From Iris pallida (lineage: Eukaryota; Streptophyta; Magnoliopsida; Asparagales; Iridaceae), in assembly GCA_029216955.1 (NCBI GenBank), contig JANAVB010033216.1, positions 6,750,638 through 6,814,637 on the forward strand: 64,000 nt of DNA, in the 5' to 3' direction. Below, piece by piece: positions 49,223 to 60,017 of this stretch (the first letter of the stretch is position 1; every line of letters begins with the position of its first letter). The position numbers were made by a program, and so were the translations under genes. The notes under the pieces were generated by a model. It saw only the letters and a list, made by a program, of their open reading frames with translations. It was not told the origin of the DNA and searched no databases.

Positions 49223-50322
49223 TTAGGAAGACGATATAGTAGTACGTCCACTGACAGGAATTATCAGTGAGCCTTGTGGAGCTTGGGCAGACTGCGGAGG
49301 AGTGATACGCCCTTTTACAGGAATAACAAAGGTGTCGACTTTTGACATCTCATCATCATTATCCATAGCTTGCAAGACTTTTGAGTATTCATCTTTGTAC
49401 ATGCGAGCGTCATTGAAGTAAGCTTCGACTCCTTTGAATGGATAGAGATCTGCAACCTCCTTTTGAACTTCTCCATTATCATCAACATATTTGAAGCATT
49501 GATGAAGAGTCGAAGGAACGATATTATGTTCATGCAAGAATGGTCTCCCTAATAGAGCATTGTATGAGCAACTATGATTGTCGATGATGTAGAAAGTAAC
49601 TTTAGTGCGAAGATCGCCTATTTGAAATTTGAGGCAAATTTTGCCCAAAGGCTCACTTTTTCCTTGATTGAATCCTAAGATGGTAGTGATAGTGCTGGAA
49701 AGACTATGCACAGGTATCTTCAGTGCATCTAGCATAGCCTTCGGCATAATACTGAGTGCAGATCCTGGATCAATCAGTAGACGATCAACCTTCATAGAAT
49801 CGATATATCCTGTATGATATAAAGGGCGGTCGTGTCGATTATCCTCTAGCAGCATATCGTCCTGCGTAAAGGTAATGTTTGGAATTAATTCCAAAACATT
49901 ATGGCAATGAGAAACAGGTTCTGTTTCCAACTTCTTGAGGAGAGTTAGGCAGGTTTCTGCTTGCAGCAGTGCTTCACTCAGAGTTTCTCGAGTCTCTTTA
50001 GAGAGGCGTAAGAGCTCAAAGATTGATAATTTAGCTGGTGTATTGGCTAGTTGAGCCAATATATCAAAATTATAAGGCTTTTCAAGTCTTGTAGGAGATG
50101 ACTTCTTCAATGGTTTATCGAAGCGAACTTGTTGTTTGTCTTTGTCAGCTGCTGTTGGTTTAGAAGGAACTGTCTCAGCAGGAACATTTGAAGGCTCTTC
50201 AGTAGAGACTGGTGTTGGAGCCTAAACCGGAGGGACATCAGGAGTTTCTCCAGGAATGTCAGCATAATCTTTCAGATATATTTTTCCTGATCGAGTTCCA
50301 GCATGAACTTCGATTTCAGACA
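49223..50322 (-). pseudogene. Protease region of fragment B
   Basis: Open from 50110 to 49223 (295 codons) with the complete retropepsin-like stretch: 'LIDPGSALSIMPK', 'ILGFNQGKSEPLGKI', 'KVTFYIIDNHSCSYNALLGR'. It includes the 65-bp part missing in A. It ends at a TAA (49223-49225) where A has CAA. Upstream, a TAG at 50222-50224 interrupts the preceding linker, and homology to A stops at 50322. Confidence 0.82.
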
Positions 50323-50481
50323 TCGATATACTCATGAATAAGCTTGATCATATCTTGTTTATCTGTTTCTGAAAGACTTTCGCTGATGAATATTGGTTTA
50401 GGGGACCCCTCTTCACCAACATCAATTTGGATCAGTTTATCTTCAGTAGGAGGTTTCCTCTGCTCGAACCTGAATTCCCCA
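50323..50481 (-). repeat. Second small copy of the pre-RT segment next to a PBS
   Basis: Homologous to element A 32521-32679 and to fragment B about 48137-48295, so this stretch occurs twice in B. It sits between the truncated pol (50322) and the PBS (50502). The junction at 50322 joins '...ATCGATGTCT' to a sequence from 2 kb further upstream in the element. Confidence 0.8.
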
Positions 50482-50501
50482 TCAGCTTGTACCTAATATA
50501 A

Positions 50502-50518
50502 CCCCAGCAGAGTCGCCA
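50502..50518 (-). other. Primer binding site next to the 50.5-kb LTR
   Basis: CCCCAGCAGAGTCGCCA on the plus strand, three bases from the inverted LTR. It has only the ordinary PBS length, without the extended tRNA copy seen at 55219 and 59965. Confidence 0.85.
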
Positions 50519-50521
50519 ATT

Positions 50522-51815
50522 TGTTTTCCATAAATAAATTCACTTTATTTATTTTATATCTGAGAAAATTACAACTGTAGGAATATAATCTAGAAGACGA
50601 TTACTTTATCCCTTGGACGATGCGATGAAGAAAACTCGAACTTTGAAGAACTTGGACAGCAACTGGGCAATCTCTTTGTTCTTTCTGAATTAATTGTAGT
50701 GTCTGATGAAGATGAAGAAACTCTCTTTTATAGAGTTCTGGATAATTGTTCTGAAGTATACGCTCAGTCAGTTACTTGAGGTGTGCATAACTGCAGGGAC
50801 GCGTGGCAAATTCTGGTGGAGACACGTTAGAGTGCGGTTGAAAGTAGTGGAATATATCTAGGAGAGATTGATGGCATGGATGCCATGTTGCATAACTTCT
50901 GAATAAGTGGGTAACTGAGTATAGGACACGTGAGAACGTGTGTTGACTGTACGTTGAAAGTCATCCTGGATGCATTTGCTGTGATACGCTGTCTTTGAAG
51001 AGGAGTCAAACGCTAGCTTTTGAAGGCACATGTCTTGCACACGCTGACTTGGGCGGCATAGAGCCATATAAGGCTGATACGCTTACTTTATTGATAAAGA
51101 GTCGTATGGAGTCCATACGCTCACTTGGTTGACAAGGAGTCGTATGGAGTCCATACGCTCACTTGGTTGACAAGGAGTCGTATAAAGTCCATACGCTCAC
51201 TTGGTTGACAAGGAGTCGTATGGAGTCCATACGCTCACTTGGTTGACAAGGAGTCGTATGGGGTCCATACGCTCACTTGGTTGACAAGGAGTCGTATGGA
51301 GTCCATACGCTCACTTGGTTGACAAGGAGTCGTATGGAGTCCATACGCTCACTTGGTTGGGCAATGAGGGAGTAGACACGTGGCTGTCCTCAATCTTCTC
51401 AAATACGCCATATCTTCAAATACTGACAAATATCTCTCGAGCGTCGTGCTGCAGATATGATGGCTGACAGACTGTCAGAAATGACAATAATGATGGTTGT
51501 GCATTTATGATGGCTGCTGAGCTGTCCTCATAAGAGACAAAATCATTTCTTGAAAACCTATACGACGGCTAATCTTCATAGGGCAGCTGTCTTTGCACGA
51601 AAGACGAAGTGTCAGATTCATCCTTCATTAAATACATGCTATGCTGTCATCTCAGGAAATAATAAAATATCCACTGAGCGTACGGCCTTTAGATGAGCAT
51701 ATGGCCTTGGCTGAGCGTATGGCCTTGAGCGTATGGCTTTGACTGAGCGTATAGCCTTGAGCGTATGATTTTGGCTGAGTCTTATGTCAGCGTGTCATAA
51801 TTTTCACACCCTACA
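50522..51815 (-). repeat. Inverted LTR C (1294 bp)
   Basis: TGTTTTCCATAAAT at 50522 to ACACCCTACA at 51815. It serves as 5' LTR for fragment B (PBS on its left) and as 3' LTR for array unit C (polypurine tract on its right). It contains the palindromic array (about 51090-51360). Confidence 0.92.
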
Positions 51816-51828
51816 AGACCCCCTTCAA
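51816..51828 (-). other. Polypurine tract of unit C
   Basis: AGACCCCCTTCAA on the plus strand, the reverse complement of the tract before the 3' LTR of element A. Confidence 0.8.
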
Positions 51829-51993
51829 AGTTTTCGAACTTTATGAATTTCAAAAGTTCGAAATTACTTTGAACTTAAAGTGGGAATAAATCCTGACACA
51901 CTGGCATGAGTTTGTTATCTTCCTCAATATCAGTACAAATCTTTAGGGATTCTGTTTAAAGAATATCCGCCGTTTGAACTTCTTCTTTTCTTC

Positions 51994-52001
51994 TATAAAT
52001 A
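51994..52001 (+). promoter_or_regulatory. TATA box of PMD-like gene, unit C
   Basis: TATAAATA, 111 bp before the ATG at 52105. A CT-rich leader follows. Confidence 0.7.
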
Positions 52002-52104
52002 GGTCTTCCAAAACCTAATTTATTTCTTTACTTTTGCATTCATCTTCGAGAGAGAAAAAGAAACTCAAGACTCAACTTCTTCTTCTTAGACTCAAGCTTT
52101 ATCA

Positions 52105-55048
52105 ATGGCGCCCAAGGTTGATGCTGCTGCGAAGGGAAAGGGGAAGGCTCCTGCGGAGTCATCTCAGCCCGCCGCCGCCGCTGCTAAGAAGACTACCAAT
52201 GAGCGCGATCGACGAAGTGAACGCCCATTGAAGCCTCTCTATGGTAAGGATGATGATGATGAACAGTAACTATCCCCTATTTAGGGCTCTGGTTAGAACA
52301 AAATCATAAAACGTATCCCCTTTTTAGGGTCAAATACGTCAGAAAATACGCTTCCCTCTTTAGGGTTTAGCCGTATCCCATATTTTTTGTTTATACGAAA
52401 AATATGTTTGGAGCGTATTCTGTATGATACGCGTATTTTTGATAGAAATATCAAAATATGCTGTCTTGAAAAAATATGCTATGGCGAGTTATCTCACTGA
52501 GATACGCTAACTCCTGTGTTAGCGTATGTTTTTGATGATTATCTTGTCAACCATACGCTAATACGCTCAAACTGAATATAAACTAAATTTTTTAAAATCA
52601 TTCACTTAAGATAGACTGAGCGTAAAAAGTGATCTCTAAATCTGTCATACGCTTAGGATAAACTGAACGTATGCTGAACTTTTGAGTCTGCCATACGCTT
52701 AAGGAAAACTGAGCGTATGCTGAACCTTGAGTCTGCCATATGCTTAAGGAAAACTGAGCGTATGCTGAACCTTGAGTCTGCCATACGCTTAAGGAAAACT
52801 GAGCGTATGCTGAACCTTGAGTCTGCCATACGCTTAAGGAAAACTGAGTGTATGCTGAACTTTGCCATCTCTTTGTATTGAAGATTTCTAAGGTTTTATT
52901 CATCTTTTGCAGTGGATATTCTGGCTCAGAAGGTAGAATTTGAAGGATGTGTAGGAAATAACTATAGAAGTGACCTATCACATGTTCGTTTTCCCCAATT
53001 CGATGGACCTTCTACAAGAATAGCTCTTTTGACCAATCAGGAAAATGATACTTTGCTGAACCTGATGAGTGGATTGCCTTTACAGAGTGTGGATGGTGTT
53101 ACCCACTCGAAGCCAGCATTTCTTTTCGGAGATGCTATTTACGTAAACTCTCAGCCTGCTCTGGATAAAGTATCATACTGTTATTATAGGGATGGTGATG
53201 TAAATCAGCCAATGTATTTGACTGGTTTATCAAAAAGCATCAACATAGCTCGTTTATTTCATGCGAGTTGTCAAAGACAAATGAAGTGGGATATCACTCT
53301 ATCCCGACAAGCAAAGGCTGGGTGGATAGGATATCGTCAAGGAAGATTCCGCAGTGGTACTGAACCACATATCACAGCTTTGCGAGGACTGCTACCTGCC
53401 ACCATCCCTCCTGAGGACTCGACACTGCTGAAGCCAGTCAGAGTTCCAATCTTTGCAAACGAATTTGCTCAACTGGAAAATGCCATCTACCCAAAACAGT
53501 CTATGAGGCTGACTGGTCTAGTAAATTCGGAGAATACTAGATGGACTGCTCTTGTGAAATGGATTCTGAAGAATTTTGGTGAACAGTTACAATTGATAGG
53601 CCTATATGATGCCATTAAGTGCACTGCTTATAGTTTTAGGCCAAACCCGGATTTGTTCTTGGCGTTAGCGGAGAGGTATAACTACCGTACCGGCACCTTC
53701 ATGACCCCAAGAGGCGAGATGGGATTCGCCCTTCATGAAATGGCATATATTTCTCAGCTGCCAACAACAGATTTGCCATATGAAGAGTATATCCCTTTCG
53801 TTGATGAAATGAATAAGATCTCCGAAGCCAACCCACTGGTTCTTCATGTCTTTGAAGAATTGATGTGCCATTACAGTATTTGTAAGGCTTTTTATAAAGG
53901 ACAAGGTGGAGAAGGAGATTCCAACTGTTATTCTTCCAAATGGATGGCCTATTTATTTCAAGGCCGTACTGATGAAGTTCAGAAGAAGAAGAAGACTGAG
54001 CAATATGTCGGTGAATTTAAACCTCTGAATCCAACTGAGATTGACAGGCTCATCCGGGACACCACTCATGACGACATTGTCATTGAGGAAGACGAAGGCA
54101 CCTATAAAGCCGGTGATAGGTTTGAGACCTATATTAAGCAGGGTGGCCGAGAATTATCTGCTGAGGGTCATCTGGCTGGATTTATATCTCTCTGGCTGAG
54201 AAAATTCGTAGTTCCTGGCACCTGTTCAGCAGACAGGATGCACAGAGGAGTTGTCTTCGCAGCAGTCCGTCTAGTTTTTGGGTATAAGATGGATTTACTG
54301 ACAGCAATGACATGCCGTCTTAATGCTGGATTAAGGGCATATACAGACAGAATGTTCGATTTGGCAAAGAAGAGCCTTACATCCTTTCTTCGGGTAGAAA
54401 TGCCCTTTACATATTTATTTGGGTGGCTGCTTCTGTATTTTGAATCTCTCCTGGATGCTGGGATGGCTAGACCAAATGACCCCTTTCTGTGTTCCTCCAC
54501 CTGTTGGTTATGAAACCATGCCTGGGAGGCTAATTGATGGCATTGGTGGCAATCAATTAGATGAGATTCAACATGAATGGCTGAAGAGGATCAGGCCATC
54601 TCATTTAATCTGCCGCAGCGACAACATCACTTATCTGGAACCATATCTTCCGAGCAGGTTTGCTCGGCAATTTGGTTATGATCAGTTGCATGTGGGCAAT
54701 GCAACGACGTGTTTTGCTTATCAAGGCGGGTTGATTGATGGTGCCAGAGCTTGGATATATTACATTGCTAAAGGTACAGGGGCTACCTTTTCCATGCCAG
54801 ATCCGGTCACCTATCAGAGAGGAGCTAGAATATTGGCGTCTTACGCCAAGTTCTATGTATCAGCTAATACCTTTGATGAAAAAATTAGCATCTTAGGTAG
54901 AAGCTTTATTCATATTGAAAAGAAATCAACTAAATCAGCCCTGCCTAGAGATTGTCATGACCAAGAAGATCCGCTGGCTACTGATGAAGTTGATGATGAA
55001 GTTTTAGAAACTTTCTTCTCTGATGACCTTCATCAACTATTAGAATGA
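52105..55048 (+). pseudogene. PMD-like gene of unit C, frame-shifted by a 92-bp deletion
   Basis: Exon 1 is 52105-52243 (139 nt), intron 52244-52912 (GTAAGG...TTTGCAG, 669 bp), exon 2 from 52913. The spliced frame is open to 54513, about 580 codons, with the PMD-like block ('TFMTPRGEMGFALHEM', 'YISQLPTTDLPYEEY') undamaged. At about 54487 a 92-bp stretch present in copies A and E is missing (CTG at both edges). This shifts the frame and adds a stop after 'CSSTCWL'; the old frame continues at 54490-55048. The C-terminal half seen in A (nuclear-signal-like region, exon 3 coiled coil) is absent: the sequence diverges after 'DDLHQ'. It is the best preserved N-terminal copy in the window. Confidence 0.8.
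52645..52860. repeat. 45-bp tandem repeats in intron 1, unit C
   Basis: Four full units plus a diverged edge. In the whole 669-bp intron I count nine exact AGCGTATG/CATACGCT octamers (five in one orientation, four in the other). The same array recurs in units D (about 57390-57605) and E (about 62064-62280). Confidence 0.9.
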
Positions 55049-55154
55049 TAACCCCAATATGATGCCAAAAATATGTTCTGAAGGAGGAATTTAAACAAAA
55101 GTACAGAATGAAGGACTTGTTGACTTATTTTTAACTATCTCAAATATGTATTAA

Positions 55155-55268
55155 AATTGCTGGTCTACGAACAGAATATATAGAAACAGCATGAACCAGC
55201 AATTGTATGAAACAATTGCTGGTCTACGAAACCAGAGATTCTGGGTTCGATCCCCAGCAGAGTCGCCA
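55155..55268 (+). other. tRNA-Arg(ACG) 3'-half copy with CCA, plus a partial second copy (unit C)
   Basis: 55219-55268 (50 nt) reads as the 3' half of a tRNA: anticodon stem CTGGT/ACCAG around loop CTACGAA (anticodon ACG), 5-nt variable loop AGATT, T stem CTGGG/CCCAG around TTCGATC, acceptor strand CAGAGTC, discriminator G, then CCA. It ends three bases from the LTR, i.e. it is an extended primer site. A 17-bp piece (AATTGCTGGTCTACGAA) is repeated at 55155-55171, and AACCAGCAATT (55194-55204) is inverted to it. CCA is not encoded in eukaryotic tRNA genes, so the source was a mature tRNA. It is not a tRNA gene: the 5' half is missing. Confidence 0.88.
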
Positions 55269-55271
55269 ATT

Positions 55272-56561
55272 TGTTTTCCATAAATAAATTCACTTTATTT
55301 ATTTTGTATCTGAGAAAATTACAACTGTAGGAATATAATCTAGAAGACGATTACTTTATCCCTTGGACGATGCGATGAAGAAAACTCGAACTTTGAAGAA
55401 CTTGGACAGCAACTGGGCAATCTCCTTGTTCTCTCTGAATTAATTGTAGTGTCTGATGAAGATGAAGAAACTCTCTTTTTTAGAGTTCTGGATAACTATT
55501 CTGAAGCATACGCTCAGTCAGTTACTTGACGTGTGCATAACTGCAGGGACGCGTGGCAAATTCTGGTGGAGACACGTTAGAGTGCGGTTGAAAGTAGTAG
55601 AATATATCTAGGAGAGATTGATGGCATGGATGCCATGTTGCATAACTTCTGAATAAGTGGGTAACTGAGTACAGGACACGTGAGAACGTGTGTTGACTGT
55701 ACGTTGAAAGTCAACCTGGATGCATTTGCTGTGATACGCTGTCTTTGAAGAGGAGTCATTCGCTAGCTTTTGAAGGCACATGTCTTGCATACGCTGACTT
55801 GGGCAGCATAGAGCCATATAAGGCTGATACGCTTACTTTATTGATAAAGAGTCGTATGGGGTCCATACGCTCACTTGGTTGACAAGGAGTCGTATGGAGT
55901 CCATATGCTCACTTGGTTGACAAAGAGTCGTATGGAGTCGTATGGAGTCCATACGCTCACTTGGTTGACAAGGAGTCGTATGGAGTCCATACGCTCACTT
56001 GGTTGACAAGGAGTCGTATGGGGTCCATACGCTCACTTGGTTGACAAGGAGTCGTATGGAGTCCATACGCTCACTTGGTTGACAAGGAGTCGTATGGAGT
56101 CCATACGCTCACTTGGTTGGGCAATGAGGAAGTAGACACGTGGCTGTGCTCAATCTTCTCAAATACGCCATATCTTCAAATACTGACAAATATCTCTCGA
56201 GCGTCGTGCTGCAGATATGATGGCTGACAGACTGTCAGAAATGACAGTAATGATGGCTGTGCATTTATGATGGCTGCTGAGCTGTCCTTATAAGAGACAA
56301 AATCTTTTCTCGAAAACCTATACGACGGCTAATCTTCATAGGGCAGCTGTCTTTGCACGAAAGACGAAGTGTCAGATTCATCCTTCATTAAATACATGCT
56401 GTGCTGTCATCTCAGGAAATAATAAAATATCCACTGAGCGTACGGCCTTTAGATGAGCGTATGGCCTTGGCTGAGCGTATGGCCTTGAGCGTATGGCTTT
56501 GACTGAGCGTATGATTTTGGCTGAGTCTTATGTCAGCGTGTCATAATTTTTACACCCTACA
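55272..56561 (-). repeat. Inverted LTR D (1290 bp)
   Basis: TGTTTTCC at 55272 to ACACCCTACA at 56561, flanked left by the tRNA-derived PBS and right by the polypurine tract (56562-56574). It is shared between units C and D. The palindromic array is at about 55845-56125, with one local unit expansion ('GTCGTATGGAGTCGTATGGAG'). Confidence 0.92.
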
Positions 56562-56739
56562 AGACCCCCTTCAAAGTTTTCGAACTTTATGAATTTCAAA
56601 AGTTCGAAATTACTTTGAACTTAAAGTGGGAATAAATCCTGACACGCTGGCATGAGTTTGTTATCTTCCTCAATATCAGTGCAAATCTTTAGGGATTTTG
56701 TTTAAAGAATATCCGCCGTTTGAACTTCTTCTTTTCTTC

Positions 56740-56747
56740 TATAAATA
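56740..56747 (+). promoter_or_regulatory. TATA box of PMD-like gene, unit D
   Basis: TATAAATA, 111 bp before the ATG at 56851, same spacing as in units C and E. Confidence 0.68.
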
Positions 56748-56850
56748 GGTCTTCCAAAACCTAATTTATTTCTTTACTTTTGCATTCATCTTCGAGAGAG
56801 AAAAAGAAACTCAAGACTCAACTTCTTCTTCTTAGACTCAAGCTTTATCA

Positions 56851-59794
56851 ATGGCGCCCAAGGTTGATGCTGCTGCGAAGGGAAAGGGGAAGGCTCCTGC
56901 GGAGTCATCTCAGCCCGCCGCCGTCGCTGCTAAGAAGACTACCAATGAGCGCGTTCGACGAAGTGAACGCCCATTGAAGCCTCTCTATGGTGAGGATGAT
57001 GATGATGAACAGTAACTATCCCCTATTTAGGACTCTGGTTAGAACAAAATCATAAAACGTATCCCCTTTTTAGGGTCAAATACGTCAGAAAATACGCTTC
57101 CCTCTTTAGGGTTTAGCCATATCCCATATTTTTTGTTTATACGAAAAATATGTTTGGAGCGTATTCTGTATGATACGCGTATTTTTGATAAAAATATCAA
57201 AATATGCTGTCTTGAAAAAATACGCTATGGCGAGTTGTCTCACTGAGATACGCTAACTCCTGTGTTAGCGTATGTTTTTGATGATCATCTTGTCAACCAT
57301 ACGCTGATACGCTCAAACTGAATATAAATTGAATTTTTTAAAATCATTCACTTAAGATAGACTTAGCGTAAAAAGTGATCTCTAAATCTGTCATACGCTT
57401 AGGATAAACTGAACGTATGCTGAACTTTTGAGTCTGTCATACGCTTAAGGAAAACTGAGCGTATGCTGAACCTTGAGTCTGCCATACGCTTAAGGAAAAC
57501 TGAGCGTATGCTGAACCTTGAGTCTGCCATACGTTTAAGGAAAACTGAGCGTATGCTGAACCTTGAGTCTGCCATACGCTTAAGGAAAACTGAGCGTATG
57601 CTGAACTTTGCCATCTCTTTGTATTGAAGATTTCTAAGGTTTTATTCATCTTTTGCAGTGGATATTCTGGCTTAGGAGGTAGAATTTGAAGAATATGTAG
57701 GAAATAACTATAGAAGTGACCTATCACATGTTCGTTTTCCCCAATTCGATGGACCTTCTATAAGAATAGCTCTTTTGACCAATCAGGAAAATGACACTTT
57801 GCTGAACCTGATGAGTGGACTGCCTTTACAGAGTGTGGATGGTGTTACCCACTCGAAGCCAGCATTTCTTTTCGGAGATGCTATTGACATAAACTCTCAG
57901 CCTGCTCTGGATAAAGTATCATACTGTTATTATAGGGATGGTGATGTAAATCAGCCAATGTATTTGACTGGTTTATCAAAAAACATCAACATAGCTCGTT
58001 TATTTCATGCGAGTTGTCAAAGACAAATGAAGTGGGATATCACTCCATCCCGACAAGCAAAGGCTGGGTGGATAGGATATCGTCAAGGAAGATTCTGCAG
58101 TGGTACTGAACCACATGTCACAGCTTTGCGAGGACTGCTACCTGCCACCATCCCTCCTGAGGACTCGGCACTGCTGAAGCCAGTCAGAGTTCCAATCTTT
58201 GCAAACGAATTTGCTCAACTGGAAAATGCCATCTACCCAAAATAGTCTATGAGGCTGACTGGTCTAGTAAATTCGGAGAATACTAGATGGACTGCTCTTG
58301 TGAAATGGATTCTGAAGAATTTTGGTGAACAGTTACAAGTGATAGGCCTATATGATGCCATTAAGTGCACTGCTTATGGTTTTAGGCCAAACCCGGATTT
58401 GTTCTTGGCGTTAGCGGAGAGGTATAACTACCGTACCGGCACCTTCATGACCCCAAGAGGCGAGATGGGATTCGCCCTTCATGAAATGACATATATTTCT
58501 CAGCTGCCAACAGCAGATTTGCCATATGAAGAGTATATCCCTTTCGTTGATGAAATGAATAAGATCTCCGAAGCCAACCCACTGGTTCTTCATGTCTTTG
58601 AAGAATTGATGTGCCATTACAGTATTTGTAAGGCTTTTTATAAAGGACAAGGTGGAGAAGGAGATTCCAACTGTTATTCTTCCAAATGGATAGCCTATTT
58701 ATTTCAAGGCCGTACTGATGAAGTTCAGAAGAAGAAGAAGACTGAGCAATATGTCGGTGAATTTAAACCTCTGAATCAAACTGAGATTGACAGGCTCATC
58801 CGGGACACCACTCATGACGACATTGTCATTGAGGAAGACGAAGGCACCTATAAAGTCGGTGATAGGTTTGAGACCTATATTAAGCAGGGTAGCCAAGAAT
58901 TATCTGCTGAGGGTCATCTGGCTGGATTTATATCTCTCTGGCTGAGAAAATTCGTAGTTCCTGGCACCTGTTCAGCAGATAGGATGCACAGAGGAGTTGT
59001 CTTCGCAGCAGTCCGTCTGGTTTTTGGGTATAAGATGGATTTACTGACAGCAATGACATGTCGTCTTAATGCTGGATTAAGGGCATATACAAATAGAATG
59101 TTCGATTTGGCAAAGAAGAGCCTTACATCCTTTCCTCGGGTAGAAATGTCCTTTACATATTTATTTGGGTGGCTGCTTCTGCATTTTGATTCTCTCCTGG
59201 ATGCTGGGATGGCTAGACCAGATGACACCTTTCTGTGTTCCTCCACCTGTTGGTTATGAAACCATGCCTGGGAGGCTGATTGATGGCATTGGTGGCAATG
59301 AATTAGATGAGATTCAACATGAATGGCTGAAGAGGATCAGGCCATCTCATTTAATCTGCCGCCGCGACAACATCACTTATCTGGAACCGTATCTTCCGAG
59401 CAGGTTTGCTCGGCAATTTGGTTATGATCAGTTGCATGTGGGCAATGCAACGACGTGTTTTGCTTATCAAGGCGGGTTGATTGATGGTGCCAGAGCTTGG
59501 TTATATTACATTACTAAAGGTACAGGGGCTACCTTTTCTATGCCAGATCCGGTCACCTATCAGAGAGGAGCTAGAATATTGGCGTCTTACGCCAAGTTCT
59601 ATGTATCAGCTAATACCTTTGATGAAAAATTTAGCATCTTAGGTAGAAGCTTTATTCATATTGAAAAGAAATCAACTAAATCAGCCCTGTCTAGAGATTG
59701 TCATGACCAAGAAGATCCGCTGGCTACTGATGAAGTTGATGATAAAGTTTTAAAAACTTTCTTCTCTGATGACCTTCATCAACCATTAGAATGA
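56851..59794 (+). pseudogene. PMD-like gene of unit D, several stops
   Basis: Exon 1 is 56851-56989, intron 56990-57658 (GTGAGG...TTTGCAG, 669 bp), exon 2 from 57659. A TAG at about 57673 (CAG in other copies) falls five codons into exon 2. A second TAG at 58243-58245 follows, and the 92-bp deletion lies near 59235. Open parts are 57775-58245, 58249-59259 and, in the shifted frame, 59240-59794. The PMD-like block is present (about 58440-58545). It should not give a full product. Confidence 0.8.
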
Positions 59795-59900
59795 TAACCC
59801 CAATATGATGCCAAAAAGATGTTCTGAAGGAGGAATTTAAACAAAAGTAAAGAATGAAGGACTTGTTGACTTATTTTTAACTATCTCAAATATGTATTAA

Positions 59901-60014
59901 AATTGCTGGTCTACGAACAGAATATATACAAACAGCATGAACCAGCAATTGTATGAAACAATTGCTGGTCTACGAAACCAGAGATTCTGGGTTCGATCCC
60001 CAGCAGAGTCGCCA
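59901..60014 (+). other. tRNA-Arg(ACG) 3'-half copy with CCA, plus partial copy (unit D)
   Basis: 59965-60014 repeats the 50-nt tRNA-derived sequence of unit C base for base, with the same partial copy at 59901-59917 and the same inverted AACCAGCAATT. It was therefore inherited by duplication or kept by element replication, not captured twice. Confidence 0.87.
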
Positions 60015-60017
60015 ATT

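Larger units (their letters stand above)
44827..50322 (-). mobile_element. Inverted internal fragment B (protease to integrase)
   Basis: Minus-strand copy homologous to about 30550-35960 of element A. It lacks gag, zinc knuckle and the antisense gene. At its left it is joined to the forward LTR/PBS at 44826, at its right to a small duplicated pol fragment (50323). It retains sequence lost in A: the 65-bp protease segment, the 21-bp integrase segment, and sense codons at all five A pol stop positions. Confidence 0.88.
50522..55271 (-). mobile_element. Array unit C: LTR plus gag/pol-less internal region
   Basis: Read on the minus strand from LTR 55272-56561: extended tRNA/PBS (55268-55219), a short spacer, the antisense gene (on the plus strand), polypurine tract (51828-51816), LTR 51815-50522. 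The internal region is about 3.45 kb and has no gag, protease, RT or integrase. The period to the next unit is 4750 bp. It has all cis signals of a non-autonomous LTR element that an intact relative could mobilise. Confidence 0.85.
55272..60017 (-). mobile_element. Array unit D: LTR plus gag/pol-less internal region
   Basis: Same layout as unit C with a 4746-bp period: LTR D, polypurine tract, PMD-like gene, spacer, extended tRNA/PBS, LTR E. It shares the 92-bp deletion and the same C-terminal truncation with unit C, so the two arose by duplication of one deleted copy. Confidence 0.85.

Noticed and set aside
41658..50522. Rearrangement being purely an assembly artefact
   Set aside because: It cannot be excluded, but B carries sequence and codons absent from A, and the LTR pieces differ by many substitutions. 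They are distinct copies, not a mirrored duplicate of one.
52645..52860. CRISPR-like array of repeats with spacers
   Set aside because: The 45-bp units are contiguous near-identical repeats without unique spacers, and the context is a plant retroelement.
52598..52981. Minus-strand ORFs with RFSIRSVFLKRMADS-type repeats (also 40605, 57399, 62018)
   Set aside because: They are translations of the 45-bp intronic array. The period is a multiple of 3, so frames stay open by construction.
55219..55268. tRNA-Arg gene
   Set aside because: Only the 3' half is present (no D arm or 5' acceptor strand), and CCA is encoded. It is a reverse-transcribed primer piece.
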